DNA of 8,815 nt from Phycisphaerae bacterium. Lineage in GTDB: Bacteria; Planctomycetota; Phycisphaerae; Sedimentisphaerales; Anaerobacaceae. Where the stretch lies: positions 1-8,815 of the forward strand of contig DAOUVA010000152.1 in the NCBI GenBank assembly GCA_030667885.1, written 5' to 3'. Shown piece by piece: positions 1 to 6,812 of this stretch. Each line of letters begins with the position of its first letter. Within the stretch, counting starts at the first letter, position 1. The notes beneath the pieces were generated by a model. It saw only the letters and a program-made list of their open reading frames with translations, had not been told where the DNA came from and searched no databases. A program made the position numbers and the translations under genes.

Positions 1-271
1 CGTTTGCAAACCAGACCGAGCCATATAGCGGTTTTTCAGATTTGAAGTTAGGATAGGTTTCAACATCGTCCTGGGGCTGTTCCTCACAGCCGCTAACATG
101 CCCTCTGACAAATGTCCCGATTATTTGTTCATCAATATCAACGACGGAGATTTCTCCCAGATTGAATTCAAGCTGCTCAGTTTTCCTGCCAAACGCGGTG
201 ACAACCAAAACACATAAGATTATAAGGCCGGCGGTGGTTAAGAATCTCAGGGAAAGCGTTTTTTCTCTCAT
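1..271 (-). CDS. Partial unidentified membrane-anchored or exported protein (N-terminal 90 aa)
   Basis: The frame is open from an ATG at 269-271 to the left edge with no stop, so 90 codons of a longer protein are visible. The start follows GGAAGGAA about 6 nt upstream, a good ribosome binding site. Residues 1-8 (MREKTLSL) are charged, and residues 10-27 are hydrophobic (FLTTAGLIILCVLVVTAF), which fits a signal anchor or a signal peptide with no clear cleavage site. The exported part is acidic and polar (GEISVVDIDEQIIGTF, then SGCEEQPQDD). I do not recognise a family. It lies 175 nt downstream of the uracil-DNA glycosylase on the same strand and has its own candidate promoter at 340-369. The gene call is fairly sure; the function is unknown. 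Confidence 0.7.
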   Translation of the reverse strand, partial: MREKTLSLRFLTTAGLIILCVLVVTAFGRKTEQLEFNLGEISVVDIDEQIIGTFVRGHVSGCEEQPQDDVETYPNFKSEKPLYGSVWFAN

Positions 272-322
272 ATCAAGTTCCTTCCGCTAAAAAGCTCGAA
301 CCAGATTAATTCAACCGCATTG

Positions 323-339
323 AGATGCTGCAAGCATCT
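323..339. repeat. 17-bp inverted repeat AGATGCT-GCA-AGCATCT
   Basis: Both 7-bp arms match perfectly around a 3-nt centre. No T run follows on either strand, so it is unlikely to be an intrinsic terminator. It directly follows the -10 box of the candidate promoter for the left-edge gene, a common position for a repressor operator. As RNA it would form a small hairpin at the transcript's 5' end. Confidence 0.5.
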
Positions 340-369
340 ATTATCATAGAAGACGGCCCAAAAAGTCAA
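340..369 (-). promoter_or_regulatory. Candidate sigma70-type promoter for the left-edge gene
   Basis: Read on the minus strand, TTGACT (364-369) and GATAAT (340-345) each match the consensus at five of six positions and are 18 nt apart. Transcription would begin near 333, about 60 nt before the ATG at 271. A perfect 7-bp palindrome, AGATGCT-GCA-AGCATCT (323-339), falls on the predicted start site and could be an operator or a 5'-end hairpin. This is a motif match only. Confidence 0.45.
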
Positions 370-446
370 ATGTTACACATTAAATTTATAAAAATTTTAG
401 TGATCTGGGCTACCGGCGAGCTTGAGTGAAATTATCCTGTTTGGTA

Positions 447-1172
447 TTAAGGGATTGGCAGGCCGAGCTCGGCGAGGACCTTTTGCATATCTTCCCAGAC
501 CTTTCTGCGATTATCCGGCGAGTAATTTCGCAGCAGATAGGCGGGATGATATGTCGCCATAAGCTTAACAGGGGGTTTGTCGATTCCGGTATAGTAATCG
601 AGGAATTGGCCTCGCAACTGGCCTATCGGTTTGGTTGTGTTCAAAAGTGTTTTGGCTGCGTGGGCGCCCAGAGCTACGATAACTTCGGGATTAATTATCT
701 CAATCTGTCTTTGAAGATAGGGCAGGCAGTTTATTATCTCATCAGCGCGAGGGTCGCGATTGCCCGGTGGACGGCACTTAAGGATATTGGCTATAAAGAC
801 ATCGCTTCGTTTAAGGCCGCAGGCAATGATTATCTTATCCAGTAGCTGTCCCGCTCTTCCAACGAATGGCCGGCCTTGTGAATCCTCATCGGCTCCGGGA
901 CCTTCGCCGACAAACATAATTCGGGCGTCCGGATTGCCCTCGCCGGGGACCGAGTTTGTTCGTGTCGAGCCCAGGTCGCATTCGCGGCATTTGTTAACTT
1001 CGGCGGCTATTTTTTCAAGCTCGGCGGCTTTCTGGGCTATGGTCATATCATCTTCTTTCTGTTGTTGCGGTTCGGGTGTTCCGGCTGTACCCTTAAGAGA
1101 AAAGCCGGAAAAAAACTGCTCCATCTCAAGGTGCTGACGAACAACTTTATCAATGTTTACGTCTTTTCCCAT
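447..1172 (-). CDS. Type-4 (family 4) uracil-DNA glycosylase, [4Fe-4S]
   Basis: 241 aa. This base-excision repair enzyme removes uracil from DNA after cytosine deamination or dUTP misincorporation. The four cluster ligands of family 4 are visible: C62 and C65 (CRECDLG), C133 (LKCRPPGNRDPR) and C149 (IINC). The uracil-pocket motif GEGPGADEDSQGRPFVG spans 89-105 and the C-terminal DNA-binding motif YHPAYLLRN spans 208-216. Residues 1-55 are an extension before the catalytic core. Its first part (RQHLEMEQFFSG) looks conserved-like, and a Q/P/E-rich linker follows. The start at 1172 has no Shine-Dalgarno but lies just downstream of a well-spaced promoter, which suggests a near-leaderless mRNA. 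An internal Met43 would keep the whole core but has no better context. The family call is very sure. Confidence 0.95.
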   Translation of the reverse strand: MGKDVNIDKVVRQHLEMEQFFSGFSLKGTAGTPEPQQQKEDDMTIAQKAAELEKIAAEVNKCRECDLGSTRTNSVPGEGNPDARIMFVGEGPGADEDSQGRPFVGRAGQLLDKIIIACGLKRSDVFIANILKCRPPGNRDPRADEIINCLPYLQRQIEIINPEVIVALGAHAAKTLLNTTKPIGQLRGQFLDYYTGIDKPPVKLMATYHPAYLLRNYSPDNRRKVWEDMQKVLAELGLPIP

Positions 1173-1181
1173 CGGAAGCGA

Positions 1182-1210
1182 ATTGTAACGGTATCTTGAA
1201 AATTACGCAA
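1182..1210 (-). promoter_or_regulatory. Candidate promoter of the uracil-DNA glycosylase gene (near-leaderless)
   Basis: On the minus strand, TTGCGT (1205-1210) is followed after exactly 17 nt by TACAAT (1182-1187), which matches TATAAT at five of six positions. The -10 box ends only 9 nt before the ATG at 1172, so transcription would begin about 1-3 nt upstream of the start codon. This agrees with the absence of a Shine-Dalgarno. The box lies between the gdhA terminator and the glycosylase gene, where an independent promoter is needed. Confidence 0.5.
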
Positions 1211-1244
1211 TAAAAAAAGGGCGTTTACATAAGCAAACGCCCTT
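1211..1244 (-). terminator. Intrinsic terminator of gdhA
   Basis: A perfect 10-bp stem, AAGGGCGTTT (1217-1226) with AAACGCCCTT (1235-1244), encloses an 8-nt loop. On the minus strand it is followed by an unbroken T run (complement of 1212-1218). It lies 25 nt past the gdhA stop codon and before the glycosylase start. The U tract exists only in the gdhA direction. Confidence 0.9.
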
Positions 1245-1268
1245 AGAAATGTCTTTAAGCTGTTTTTG

Positions 1269-2615
1269 TTATACAAGTCCCTGGTCGAGCATTGCATCGG
1301 CGACCTTGGTAAAGCCCGCGATGTTTGCTCCCATCACCAGGTTTCCGGGCTGACCATATTCTTCGGCAGCGTCGTAGGACTGTTGGTGTACGGCAATCAT
1401 AATGTTGTGGAGGCGTTCGTCAACCTCTTCACGTGTCCATGAAAGGCGCAGCGAATTTTGCGACATTTCCAGGCCTGAGGTGGCAACACCACCGGCGTTT
1501 GCAGCTTTGCCGGGACCGTACAATATCTTTTGTGCGAGGAACTGCTCAACAGCCTCAGGTGTACTTGGCATATTGGCGCCCTCGGCTACGAGTGTACAGC
1601 CGTTCTTAAGCAGTGTTTTTGCATCCTCGCCGTCAATCTCGTTCTGGGTCGCGCTTGGGAAGGCGCAGTCGCATTTAATGTCCCAGGGTCTCTTGCCCTG
1701 GCGATACTCGACGCCGAACTTATCAGCGTATTCCTTAATACGTCCGCGTCTTATGTTCTTTAGTTCCAGGACAAAAGCCAGTTTCTCAGCGTCGATCCCG
1801 TCAGGGTCATAGATTGAACCGCTTGAGTCGGAAAGGCTGACAGCCTTTGCACCGAGCTGGTTAAGTTTTTCAACGGTGTACTGTGCTACGTTTCCGGAAC
1901 CGGAGACTGCACAGATTTTGCCCTCGAAGCTCTCGTTGCGGGTTTTCAGCATTTCCTCAGCAAGATACACGCAGCCGTATCCGGTGGCTTCGGTACGAAT
2001 GAGTGAGCCGCCCCAGTTCAGTGCTTTACCCGTCAGAACGCCGGTAAACTCATTCCGGAGACGTTTGTATTGGCCGAACATAAAGCCGATTTCACGACCA
2101 CCTACGCCTATGTCACCTGCGGGCACGTCGGTGTCGGGACCAATATGGCGGCAAAGCTCCGTCATAAAGCTCTGGCAAAAACGCATGACTTCGTTGTCAC
2201 TCTTGCCTTTGGGGTCAAAGTCTGACCCGCCTTTACCTCCACCCATCGGCAGGGTGGTAAGAGCGTTCTTGAATATCTGCTCAAATCCGAGGAATTTCAG
2301 GATGCTTGCAGTAACGGTAGGATGGAATCTGAGTCCGCCCTTGTATGGGCCAAGGGCACTGTTGAATTCAAATCGAAATCCACGGTTTATCTGGACATTT
2401 CCCTTGTCATCCTGCCAGGGCACTCGGAACATGATCTGTCTTTCAGGCTCGACAATCCTGTCGATGATTTTGGCATCGACATATTCCGGATGTTTTTCCA
2501 GAACCGGACCCAAAGAGTCAAGAACTTCTTTAACCGCCTGAAGGAATTCTAATTCGCCGGAATTACGTTTTTGTACCTGTTCGTAAGCGGCGTTAATAAC
2601 AGTGTTTGCAGTCAT
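1269..2615 (-). CDS. gdhA: NADP-type glutamate dehydrogenase
   Basis: 448 aa, essentially the length of E. coli GdhA (447). The enzyme makes L-glutamate from 2-oxoglutarate and ammonium with NADPH, as a cytoplasmic hexamer of the GDH-I type. Visible signatures are KGGLRFHP (92-99), PMGGGKGGSDFDPKGKS with catalytic Lys128 (123-139), DVPAGDIGVGGREIG with catalytic Asp168 (163-177), the Rossmann motif SGSGNVAQY (238-246), a SDSSG stretch after the second Rossmann strand (262-266) typical of NADP-preferring forms, and ANAGGVATSGLEMSQNS near the C terminus. The start at 2615 is preceded by GGAGA about 8 nt upstream. A strong terminator follows the stop, so the gene is probably monocistronic. The LysR gene lies divergently 186 nt away and is an obvious candidate regulator, as GltC is for gltAB in Bacillus. 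Cofactor preference is inferred from family motifs. Confidence 0.97.
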   Translation of the reverse strand: MTANTVINAAYEQVQKRNSGELEFLQAVKEVLDSLGPVLEKHPEYVDAKIIDRIVEPERQIMFRVPWQDDKGNVQINRGFRFEFNSALGPYKGGLRFHPTVTASILKFLGFEQIFKNALTTLPMGGGKGGSDFDPKGKSDNEVMRFCQSFMTELCRHIGPDTDVPAGDIGVGGREIGFMFGQYKRLRNEFTGVLTGKALNWGGSLIRTEATGYGCVYLAEEMLKTRNESFEGKICAVSGSGNVAQYTVEKLNQLGAKAVSLSDSSGSIYDPDGIDAEKLAFVLELKNIRRGRIKEYADKFGVEYRQGKRPWDIKCDCAFPSATQNEIDGEDAKTLLKNGCTLVAEGANMPSTPEAVEQFLAQKILYGPGKAANAGGVATSGLEMSQNSLRLSWTREEVDERLHNIMIAVHQQSYDAAEEYGQPGNLVMGANIAGFTKVADAMLDQGLV

Positions 2616-2801
2616 TTAACTAATCTCCATTAACAATCATAATTTGTTTTTTATTGTTTTTGCCACTATTAAAATAAGTTAAACTAATGGAAAAGCCACA
2701 TAATTGTGTTGCTAAAAGCATAAGTAAACCATTAAAATATCACATTTGAGGAGTGTAGTACAAGACATTAATGTTAATACATTCTATTAGAGTAGCTTAT
2801 A
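2616..2801. promoter_or_regulatory. Divergent gdhA / lysR-type regulator control region with two dyads
   Basis: This AT-rich 186-bp gap must hold both promoters. A perfect palindrome ACATTAATGT (2765-2774) directly abuts an inverted repeat TAATA-N5-TATTA (2775-2789), both just upstream of the regulator start, where LysR-type proteins often bind to control their own gene. Weak boxes overlap these dyads: AAGACA (2762-2767), 17 nt, TATTAG (2785-2790). For gdhA the best minus-strand candidate is TTTACT, 17 nt, AATTAT, roughly 2701-2729, which is weak. No exact T-N11-A box was assigned. Confidence 0.45.
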
Positions 2802-3689
2802 ATGCATATAGATATACTAAAAGTGTTTTGTGATTTATCAGATTTGAGAAGTTTCTCAAGAACCGCCGAAAAGCACCTTTTGAGTCAATCTGCGGTCTCA
2901 CAGCAGCTTGCTCAACTTGAGCTTACTCATAAATGCCAGTTGATAAACCGCAAGAAAAGACCTATTGAACTTACTAAGGCAGGGCAGTTGCTTTACCAGG
3001 CGTCTAAAGACATTCTTGACAGATATGAACAGCTTAAGACCGACCTCAATGCCTTGAGTAAGTCTTCTTCGAGCAGGGTAAACGTAGCTGCAATTTTCAG
3101 TATCGGGATGCATACCCTGCCTGAATATGTTAAGAAATTTATGGTCAGCTATCCGGATGTTAATGTTCATATCGAATATTTTAGTGCCAGCAGGATTTAT
3201 GAGCTGGTTTTATCCGGTAATGTCGATATCGGCCTTGTAGCTGTCCCTAAAAGAGACAAAAGACTCGAAGTGTATGACTTTGAGGATGAGCCGCTGGTTA
3301 TGGTCTGCAGTCCGAAACATCCGTTTTCACATGATCAGCAGGTCGATATTCACAGGCTGCAGTTTGAAAAATTCATTGCTTTTGAGAAAAGTGTTCCCAC
3401 ACGGGCGTGGATAGATAGTATTCTGGAGCGTTATAATGTTGCTGTCCGGTCGGTGATGGAGTTCGATAACATCGAAACGATCAAACGGGCGGTGGAAATA
3501 AATTCAGGAATAAGTATATTGCCTCAAACGGCAGTCCTTCCAGAGCTGAGCAGTGGAACAATAAAGGCAATTCCTTTTTCAAATGAAAAATTTGTTAGAA
3601 CTACCGGAATAATTCTTCGTAAAGGTAAAATTATAGGCCAGGCTGGCCGATACTTTATAGAGTTGCTGCGTAAAAAACGTGAAACTTAA
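2802..3689 (+). CDS. LysR-type transcriptional regulator
   Basis: 295 aa, the usual LysR length. The N-terminal winged helix-turn-helix (about 1-60) reads like the family: IDILKVFCDLSDLRSFSRTA, then SQSAVSQQLAQLE (28-40) as the recognition helix, then a linker helix to about 88. The rest (about 93-290) is the periplasmic-binding-protein-like effector domain, with LPEYVKKF, GNVDIGLVAVP and SGISILPQTAV at the expected places. No in-frame start exists upstream before a stop at 2793, so the ATG at 2802 is well supported, although no Shine-Dalgarno is seen. It diverges from gdhA and most probably regulates it and itself. The effector (2-oxoglutarate, glutamate or another metabolite) cannot be read from sequence. 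The start is consistent with the conserved LysR N terminus. Confidence 0.93.
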   Translation: MHIDILKVFCDLSDLRSFSRTAEKHLLSQSAVSQQLAQLELTHKCQLINRKKRPIELTKAGQLLYQASKDILDRYEQLKTDLNALSKSSSSRVNVAAIFSIGMHTLPEYVKKFMVSYPDVNVHIEYFSASRIYELVLSGNVDIGLVAVPKRDKRLEVYDFEDEPLVMVCSPKHPFSHDQQVDIHRLQFEKFIAFEKSVPTRAWIDSILERYNVAVRSVMEFDNIETIKRAVEINSGISILPQTAVLPELSSGTIKAIPFSNEKFVRTTGIILRKGKIIGQAGRYFIELLRKKRET

Positions 3690-3735
3690 ATGAGTGGATT
3701 GTGGGGCGTATAAACGCATCCGCGAAGTACGAAAT

Positions 3736-4329
3736 ATGCAGATTAAAGCTGTAATATTTGATTTGGACGGCACAATAACCCAGCCTTTCTTTGATTTTGA
3801 CGATATTCGGGAGGAAATAGGCCTGGCCAGAGATTCCGGGCCTCTTCTGGAGTCGATGGAAAAGATGACCGTTCAACAGCGGCAGGATGCCGAGAAAATA
3901 CTTCATTATCATGAGCAAAAAGCGGTAACAGAGTCCAAACTTAACGCCAATGCAAAACAGACGCTTTCGGCGCTTTGTGCCGCAGGTATTCATATCGGGG
4001 TCTTGACGCGTAATAAGCGTGAAAATGCCCTTGCTATCGCTAAAAAGCACGAGCTGAAGTTCGATATTGTTATCGGTCGAGAAGACGGGCCGGTTAAGCC
4101 CGATGCTTTCGGTGTGTTGCGTATATGTGAGCAATTCGGCGTGGAACCTAAGGAAACTATGCTGGTAGGCGATTACCTCTTTGATTTACTCTGTGCAAAG
4201 GCGGCGGGTGCTGTCGCAGTGCTTCTGGCTAATCACAGTCAAGCCGGCGAATTTGTCGAGCATGCGGATTTTTGTGTTGAAGATATCAGCCGGATACTTG
4301 AAATAATCGATGGTAAAAATAGCGATTAG
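3736..4329 (+). CDS. HAD-superfamily hydrolase (phosphoglycolate-phosphatase-like)
   Basis: 197 aa from the ATG at 3736. HAD motifs, numbered from this start, are motif I DLDGT (nucleophile Asp9, acid/base Asp11), motif II GVLTRN (Thr91), motif III Lys121 in GPVKPDAF, and motif IV VGDYLFD (Asp146, Asp150). The short helical segment between about 20 and 75 is a small C1-type cap, which suggests a small phosphorylated substrate such as a sugar phosphate or phosphoglycolate. The frame stays open upstream to a GTG at 3694, but the ATG places motif I at the usual distance from the N terminus, so I prefer it. Neither start has a good Shine-Dalgarno. It begins 46 nt after the LysR stop and ends 20 nt before the LolA-like gene. 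The substrate is unknown. Confidence 0.9.
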   Translation: MQIKAVIFDLDGTITQPFFDFDDIREEIGLARDSGPLLESMEKMTVQQRQDAEKILHYHEQKAVTESKLNANAKQTLSALCAAGIHIGVLTRNKRENALAIAKKHELKFDIVIGREDGPVKPDAFGVLRICEQFGVEPKETMLVGDYLFDLLCAKAAGAVAVLLANHSQAGEFVEHADFCVEDISRILEIIDGKNSD

Positions 4330-4349
4330 AGAAAAAGGAACTCGCAATA

Positions 4350-5240
4350 ATGAATAAAAAGATAATTATCAAATCAGTTATTATTTTGTTATGGGCACTG
4401 AACGCTTGTTTGGCTTCTGAGGTCAAGGTAGCTTGTAAGTGCCCGAATTGTTCGAATACAAAACAGCCGACAGAGGAAAAGACTAATGAAGTCGATACGG
4501 TATTAAAACAGTTGAACCAGAAGACCTCGGAGCTTATGTCTATTCAGGCGCAGATTGAGTATAAATTCATTCAGCCGCTGCTCGAATCAGAAAAGCTGCA
4601 GAAAGGTATGTTTTATTATGCCAAGATCGGTAACAGCTCAAAGCTGAGACTAAATTTTCAAACGAGGACAATAGATGATGAGGAAGAAGAAAAATACGTC
4701 GAGGAATATATTGTGCTCGGCGGCGCCAATCTTTCTCATCCCGGCCACCGGTTCGAAGGGATGTGGGCTGTTCAGATCGACTACGAAATGGAGGGAATCA
4801 GGTATATCCAATTAACCGATACGCAAGACCCGAATAAGCCGATTGATGTTTTTGATTTGATTAACAAGAATTTTCCAATGGTTGGATTTTCCAGGATTGA
4901 AGATATAAAAAAGCAGTTTGAGATAACTTTAGTTGAGCAAAAAAAGCCCGGGCCCGAAGATTTTATTCAAGTGCATTTGGAAGTTAAGCCGAATTCGATT
5001 TATAAAGATGATTACGTATCTATTGATTTCTGGATTGATAAGAAATTGGGTCTTCCGGCCAAAATAGTGACGGTTTCGACCGAGCCGGCTACTGAACCGA
5101 TAGAGCTAAAGGATGTTTTCGAGATAAAATTTCTCAAGCCGGAGTTCAATATAAAAATAGACAAGAAGGTTTTCGACTTTAAGATACCCTCAGGTTTCGA
5201 TGAGCCGGACATAATGCCGTTACCGAAAAAGGGCGAATGA
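4350..5240 (+). CDS. Exported LolA-like protein (possible lipoprotein) with CxCxxC near the N terminus
   Basis: 296 aa, start supported by AAAGGAA (4334-4340) 9 nt upstream. Residues 1-19 form a signal peptide (KK, then IIIKSVIILLWALNA). C20 in LNAC is a weak lipobox, and cleavage after A22 is the alternative. Mature residues 29-34 read CKCPNC, a possible metal or disulfide site. From about residue 48 the pattern resembles LolA-type outer-membrane lipoprotein carriers: an N-terminal helix (VLKQLNQKTSELMSIQAQI), a strand with KGMFYYAKIGNSSKLRLNF (85-103), alternating strands, and a late FDFKIPSGFD (276-285), like the LolA F-x-x-P-x-G-x end. Planctomycetes often carry several such half-barrel proteins of unknown cargo. 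It ends 7 nt before the HPr-domain gene. The LolA fold is inferred from pattern, not from a catalytic motif. Confidence 0.75.
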   Translation: MNKKIIIKSVIILLWALNACLASEVKVACKCPNCSNTKQPTEEKTNEVDTVLKQLNQKTSELMSIQAQIEYKFIQPLLESEKLQKGMFYYAKIGNSSKLRLNFQTRTIDDEEEEKYVEEYIVLGGANLSHPGHRFEGMWAVQIDYEMEGIRYIQLTDTQDPNKPIDVFDLINKNFPMVGFSRIEDIKKQFEITLVEQKKPGPEDFIQVHLEVKPNSIYKDDYVSIDFWIDKKLGLPAKIVTVSTEPATEPIELKDVFEIKFLKPEFNIKIDKKVFDFKIPSGFDEPDIMPLPKKGE

Positions 5241-5247
5241 AAATAAT

Positions 5248-6792
5248 ATGGTTTCCGTAACAGTTACTGACAAAGCTTTTCAGGATTTGATAGCAAAACG
5301 TGCCCGGACATTGCTTGGCCTTGCGCGTCACCTGTCAGAGTGCAAAACGAATGACAAAATTATGATACGTCCGTTTCTGGGCCAGTTGCTTTCACAATCT
5401 ATGCAGATTGAGGAGCTTCTCGACGCCTACGATGCAGGCAACAGTTGCCGCTGGTGTTCATTCAGGTCACTGACGGCGACGATGAAGCTTTTTTCTGACG
5501 TTAGTTATGAGCTGCTCCACATTCAACACTCATTGCCTGCGTATCGGCTTTTGCCGATCGAGAGAGATTTCGTCAAGGCAACGGAAGAGGCACTTGAGTT
5601 TACCGGCGACATACTTTTGCGGGCGGGAAGGCAAATGATCGACAGGTCCGGCCAGCTTGGCCTTGCGATTCCACAGGGAAGTTTACGTGAGAAATCTTAC
5701 GCGGAAGATCTGCCGACCGGCCGACTGCCACATGACTGCGGCACGCGCAGGATAGAGACAGTCTCCGAAACAGTAACTTTACTTGCCACGGCCTTTTTGA
5801 ATTTGGCTGCTGACAGTAAGGATGTTCGCGCTGCCAGTCGGGCTAAGCCTGAAACATACGCTTCCTACGTTCTGGACTCGATTAGTGAGGAAATGTTGCG
5901 AAGCCTTGAGCTTCGATTCCACAATCTTCAGTCATTATACGATACCTACGTCTCAGGTACTGAAGCAGAAGATTTGGATACAGACTTGCCCATTTTGAGA
6001 GGCCATATAAGTGTTGTTTTTCATTTGCTGAAAACGGCCACATCATTTGCCCACTATTATGAACGGCATGTGAATAAGGATATGTGCGATTCGCCGACTC
6101 GATTTAAGCCACTCGTAAAATCCGAGGAACTGCTGGGGGTCCTGATGAACTACTCCGTTACGAGCATAAGTCTGTATATTGATTGTGCCGAGCATCTGTG
6201 TCATAGGATGCTCAAGCGTTACGCTGAGGTTGGCCGAGTCGAAGTGTCCGTTCCTCCATATCGTGGTTTTCATGTTCGCCCGTCCACGCTGATTTCCAAG
6301 CTTGTCCTGCATTATGGTAGCGAAGTTCGTATGCAGATGGACGACGAGGATTACGATGCAGGCTCACCGCTGGAGCTGTTCCGTGCTAATGAGAAGGTAA
6401 ACGCGCAGAAACGACGGTGGCTGGCCTCGGAAATCGTCAATCTTAAGATTATCAGGGAAATGGAACAGGCCGGCCAGAACAAAATTGATCCCGTCGTTAG
6501 AAGCATTGTACTGACATTGGCAGAGCGAGGTAAGCTAATCCTGTACGAGCAGCCTTTGCAGTTGCCGGAAGAACCGACTGGAAAGGAAGGGACGCTGCTG
6601 GAAAAGATTACCGGCGAAATAGCCCGCCTGCTGGCAATGGGTAAGATCGATGTGGATGCCAAACTGACCGCAACCTTTATCGGGGACAAGCGGGTACTGG
6701 AGGATATAAAGTTATTGGCAGAGTCGGGATATGGCGAGGATAAATTCGGTAACAACGTTCCTCTGCCTGAAAAACTTGTTTACTTGCGTTGA
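5248..6792 (+). CDS. Large HPr-domain (phosphocarrier-like) protein with uncharacterised helical N-terminal region
   Basis: 514 aa, about six times the size of HPr. Residues 340-381 align without gaps to HPr 13-54: GFHVRPS (340-346) replaces GIHARPA, keeping the phosphorylatable His (H342) and Arg (R344). TLI and SEV (358-360) match the following helix and strand, and Ser373 is exactly 31 residues after His342, the spacing of His15 and Ser46 in HPr. The expected fourth strand and last helix seem to resume only at about 421-465 (LTLAERGKLILYE, then LLEKITGEIARLL), so roughly 40 residues appear inserted inside the fold. Residues 1-330 look mostly helical, with no signal peptide and a CRWC pair (67-70), and match no domain I know. 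The start lies 7 nt after the LolA-like stop. No EI, EII or HPr kinase gene is in view, so a regulatory rather than sugar-transport role is plausible (inference). Confidence 0.82.
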   Translation: MVSVTVTDKAFQDLIAKRARTLLGLARHLSECKTNDKIMIRPFLGQLLSQSMQIEELLDAYDAGNSCRWCSFRSLTATMKLFSDVSYELLHIQHSLPAYRLLPIERDFVKATEEALEFTGDILLRAGRQMIDRSGQLGLAIPQGSLREKSYAEDLPTGRLPHDCGTRRIETVSETVTLLATAFLNLAADSKDVRAASRAKPETYASYVLDSISEEMLRSLELRFHNLQSLYDTYVSGTEAEDLDTDLPILRGHISVVFHLLKTATSFAHYYERHVNKDMCDSPTRFKPLVKSEELLGVLMNYSVTSISLYIDCAEHLCHRMLKRYAEVGRVEVSVPPYRGFHVRPSTLISKLVLHYGSEVRMQMDDEDYDAGSPLELFRANEKVNAQKRRWLASEIVNLKIIREMEQAGQNKIDPVVRSIVLTLAERGKLILYEQPLQLPEEPTGKEGTLLEKITGEIARLLAMGKIDVDAKLTATFIGDKRVLEDIKLLAESGYGEDKFGNNVPLPEKLVYLR

Positions 6793-6800
6793 TGAAAATG

Positions 6801-6806
6801 GGAAGG
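6801..6806 (+). promoter_or_regulatory. Ribosome binding site fixing the flavodoxin start
   Basis: GGAAGG lies 6 nt before the ATG at 6813. Upstream alternatives in the same frame (TTG 6789, ATG 6792, ATG 6798) lack such a site and would add a short charged tail before the flavodoxin core. Confidence 0.7.
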
Positions 6807-6812
6807 GTAAAA

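Noticed and set aside
426..1137. Plus-strand frames opposite the uracil-DNA glycosylase
   Set aside because: The minus-strand protein carries all family-4 motifs; the plus-strand frames are shadows with no recognisable domain.
1402..2552. Several plus-strand frames opposite gdhA
   Set aside because: The opposite strand encodes complete glutamate dehydrogenase with every catalytic motif; these frames show no domain.
2798..2803. Perfect TATAAT at the LysR-type regulator start
   Set aside because: It overlaps the ATG, so transcription would begin inside the gene and remove the conserved LysR N terminus; probably chance in AT-rich DNA.
3694..3735. GTG-initiated longer form of the HAD hydrolase
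   Set aside because: It adds 14 residues ahead of motif I with no ribosome site; the ATG at 3736 gives the normal family N terminus.
3655..4134. Minus-strand 159-codon frame
   Set aside because: It is antisense to the HAD hydrolase, whose four motifs are intact on the plus strand.
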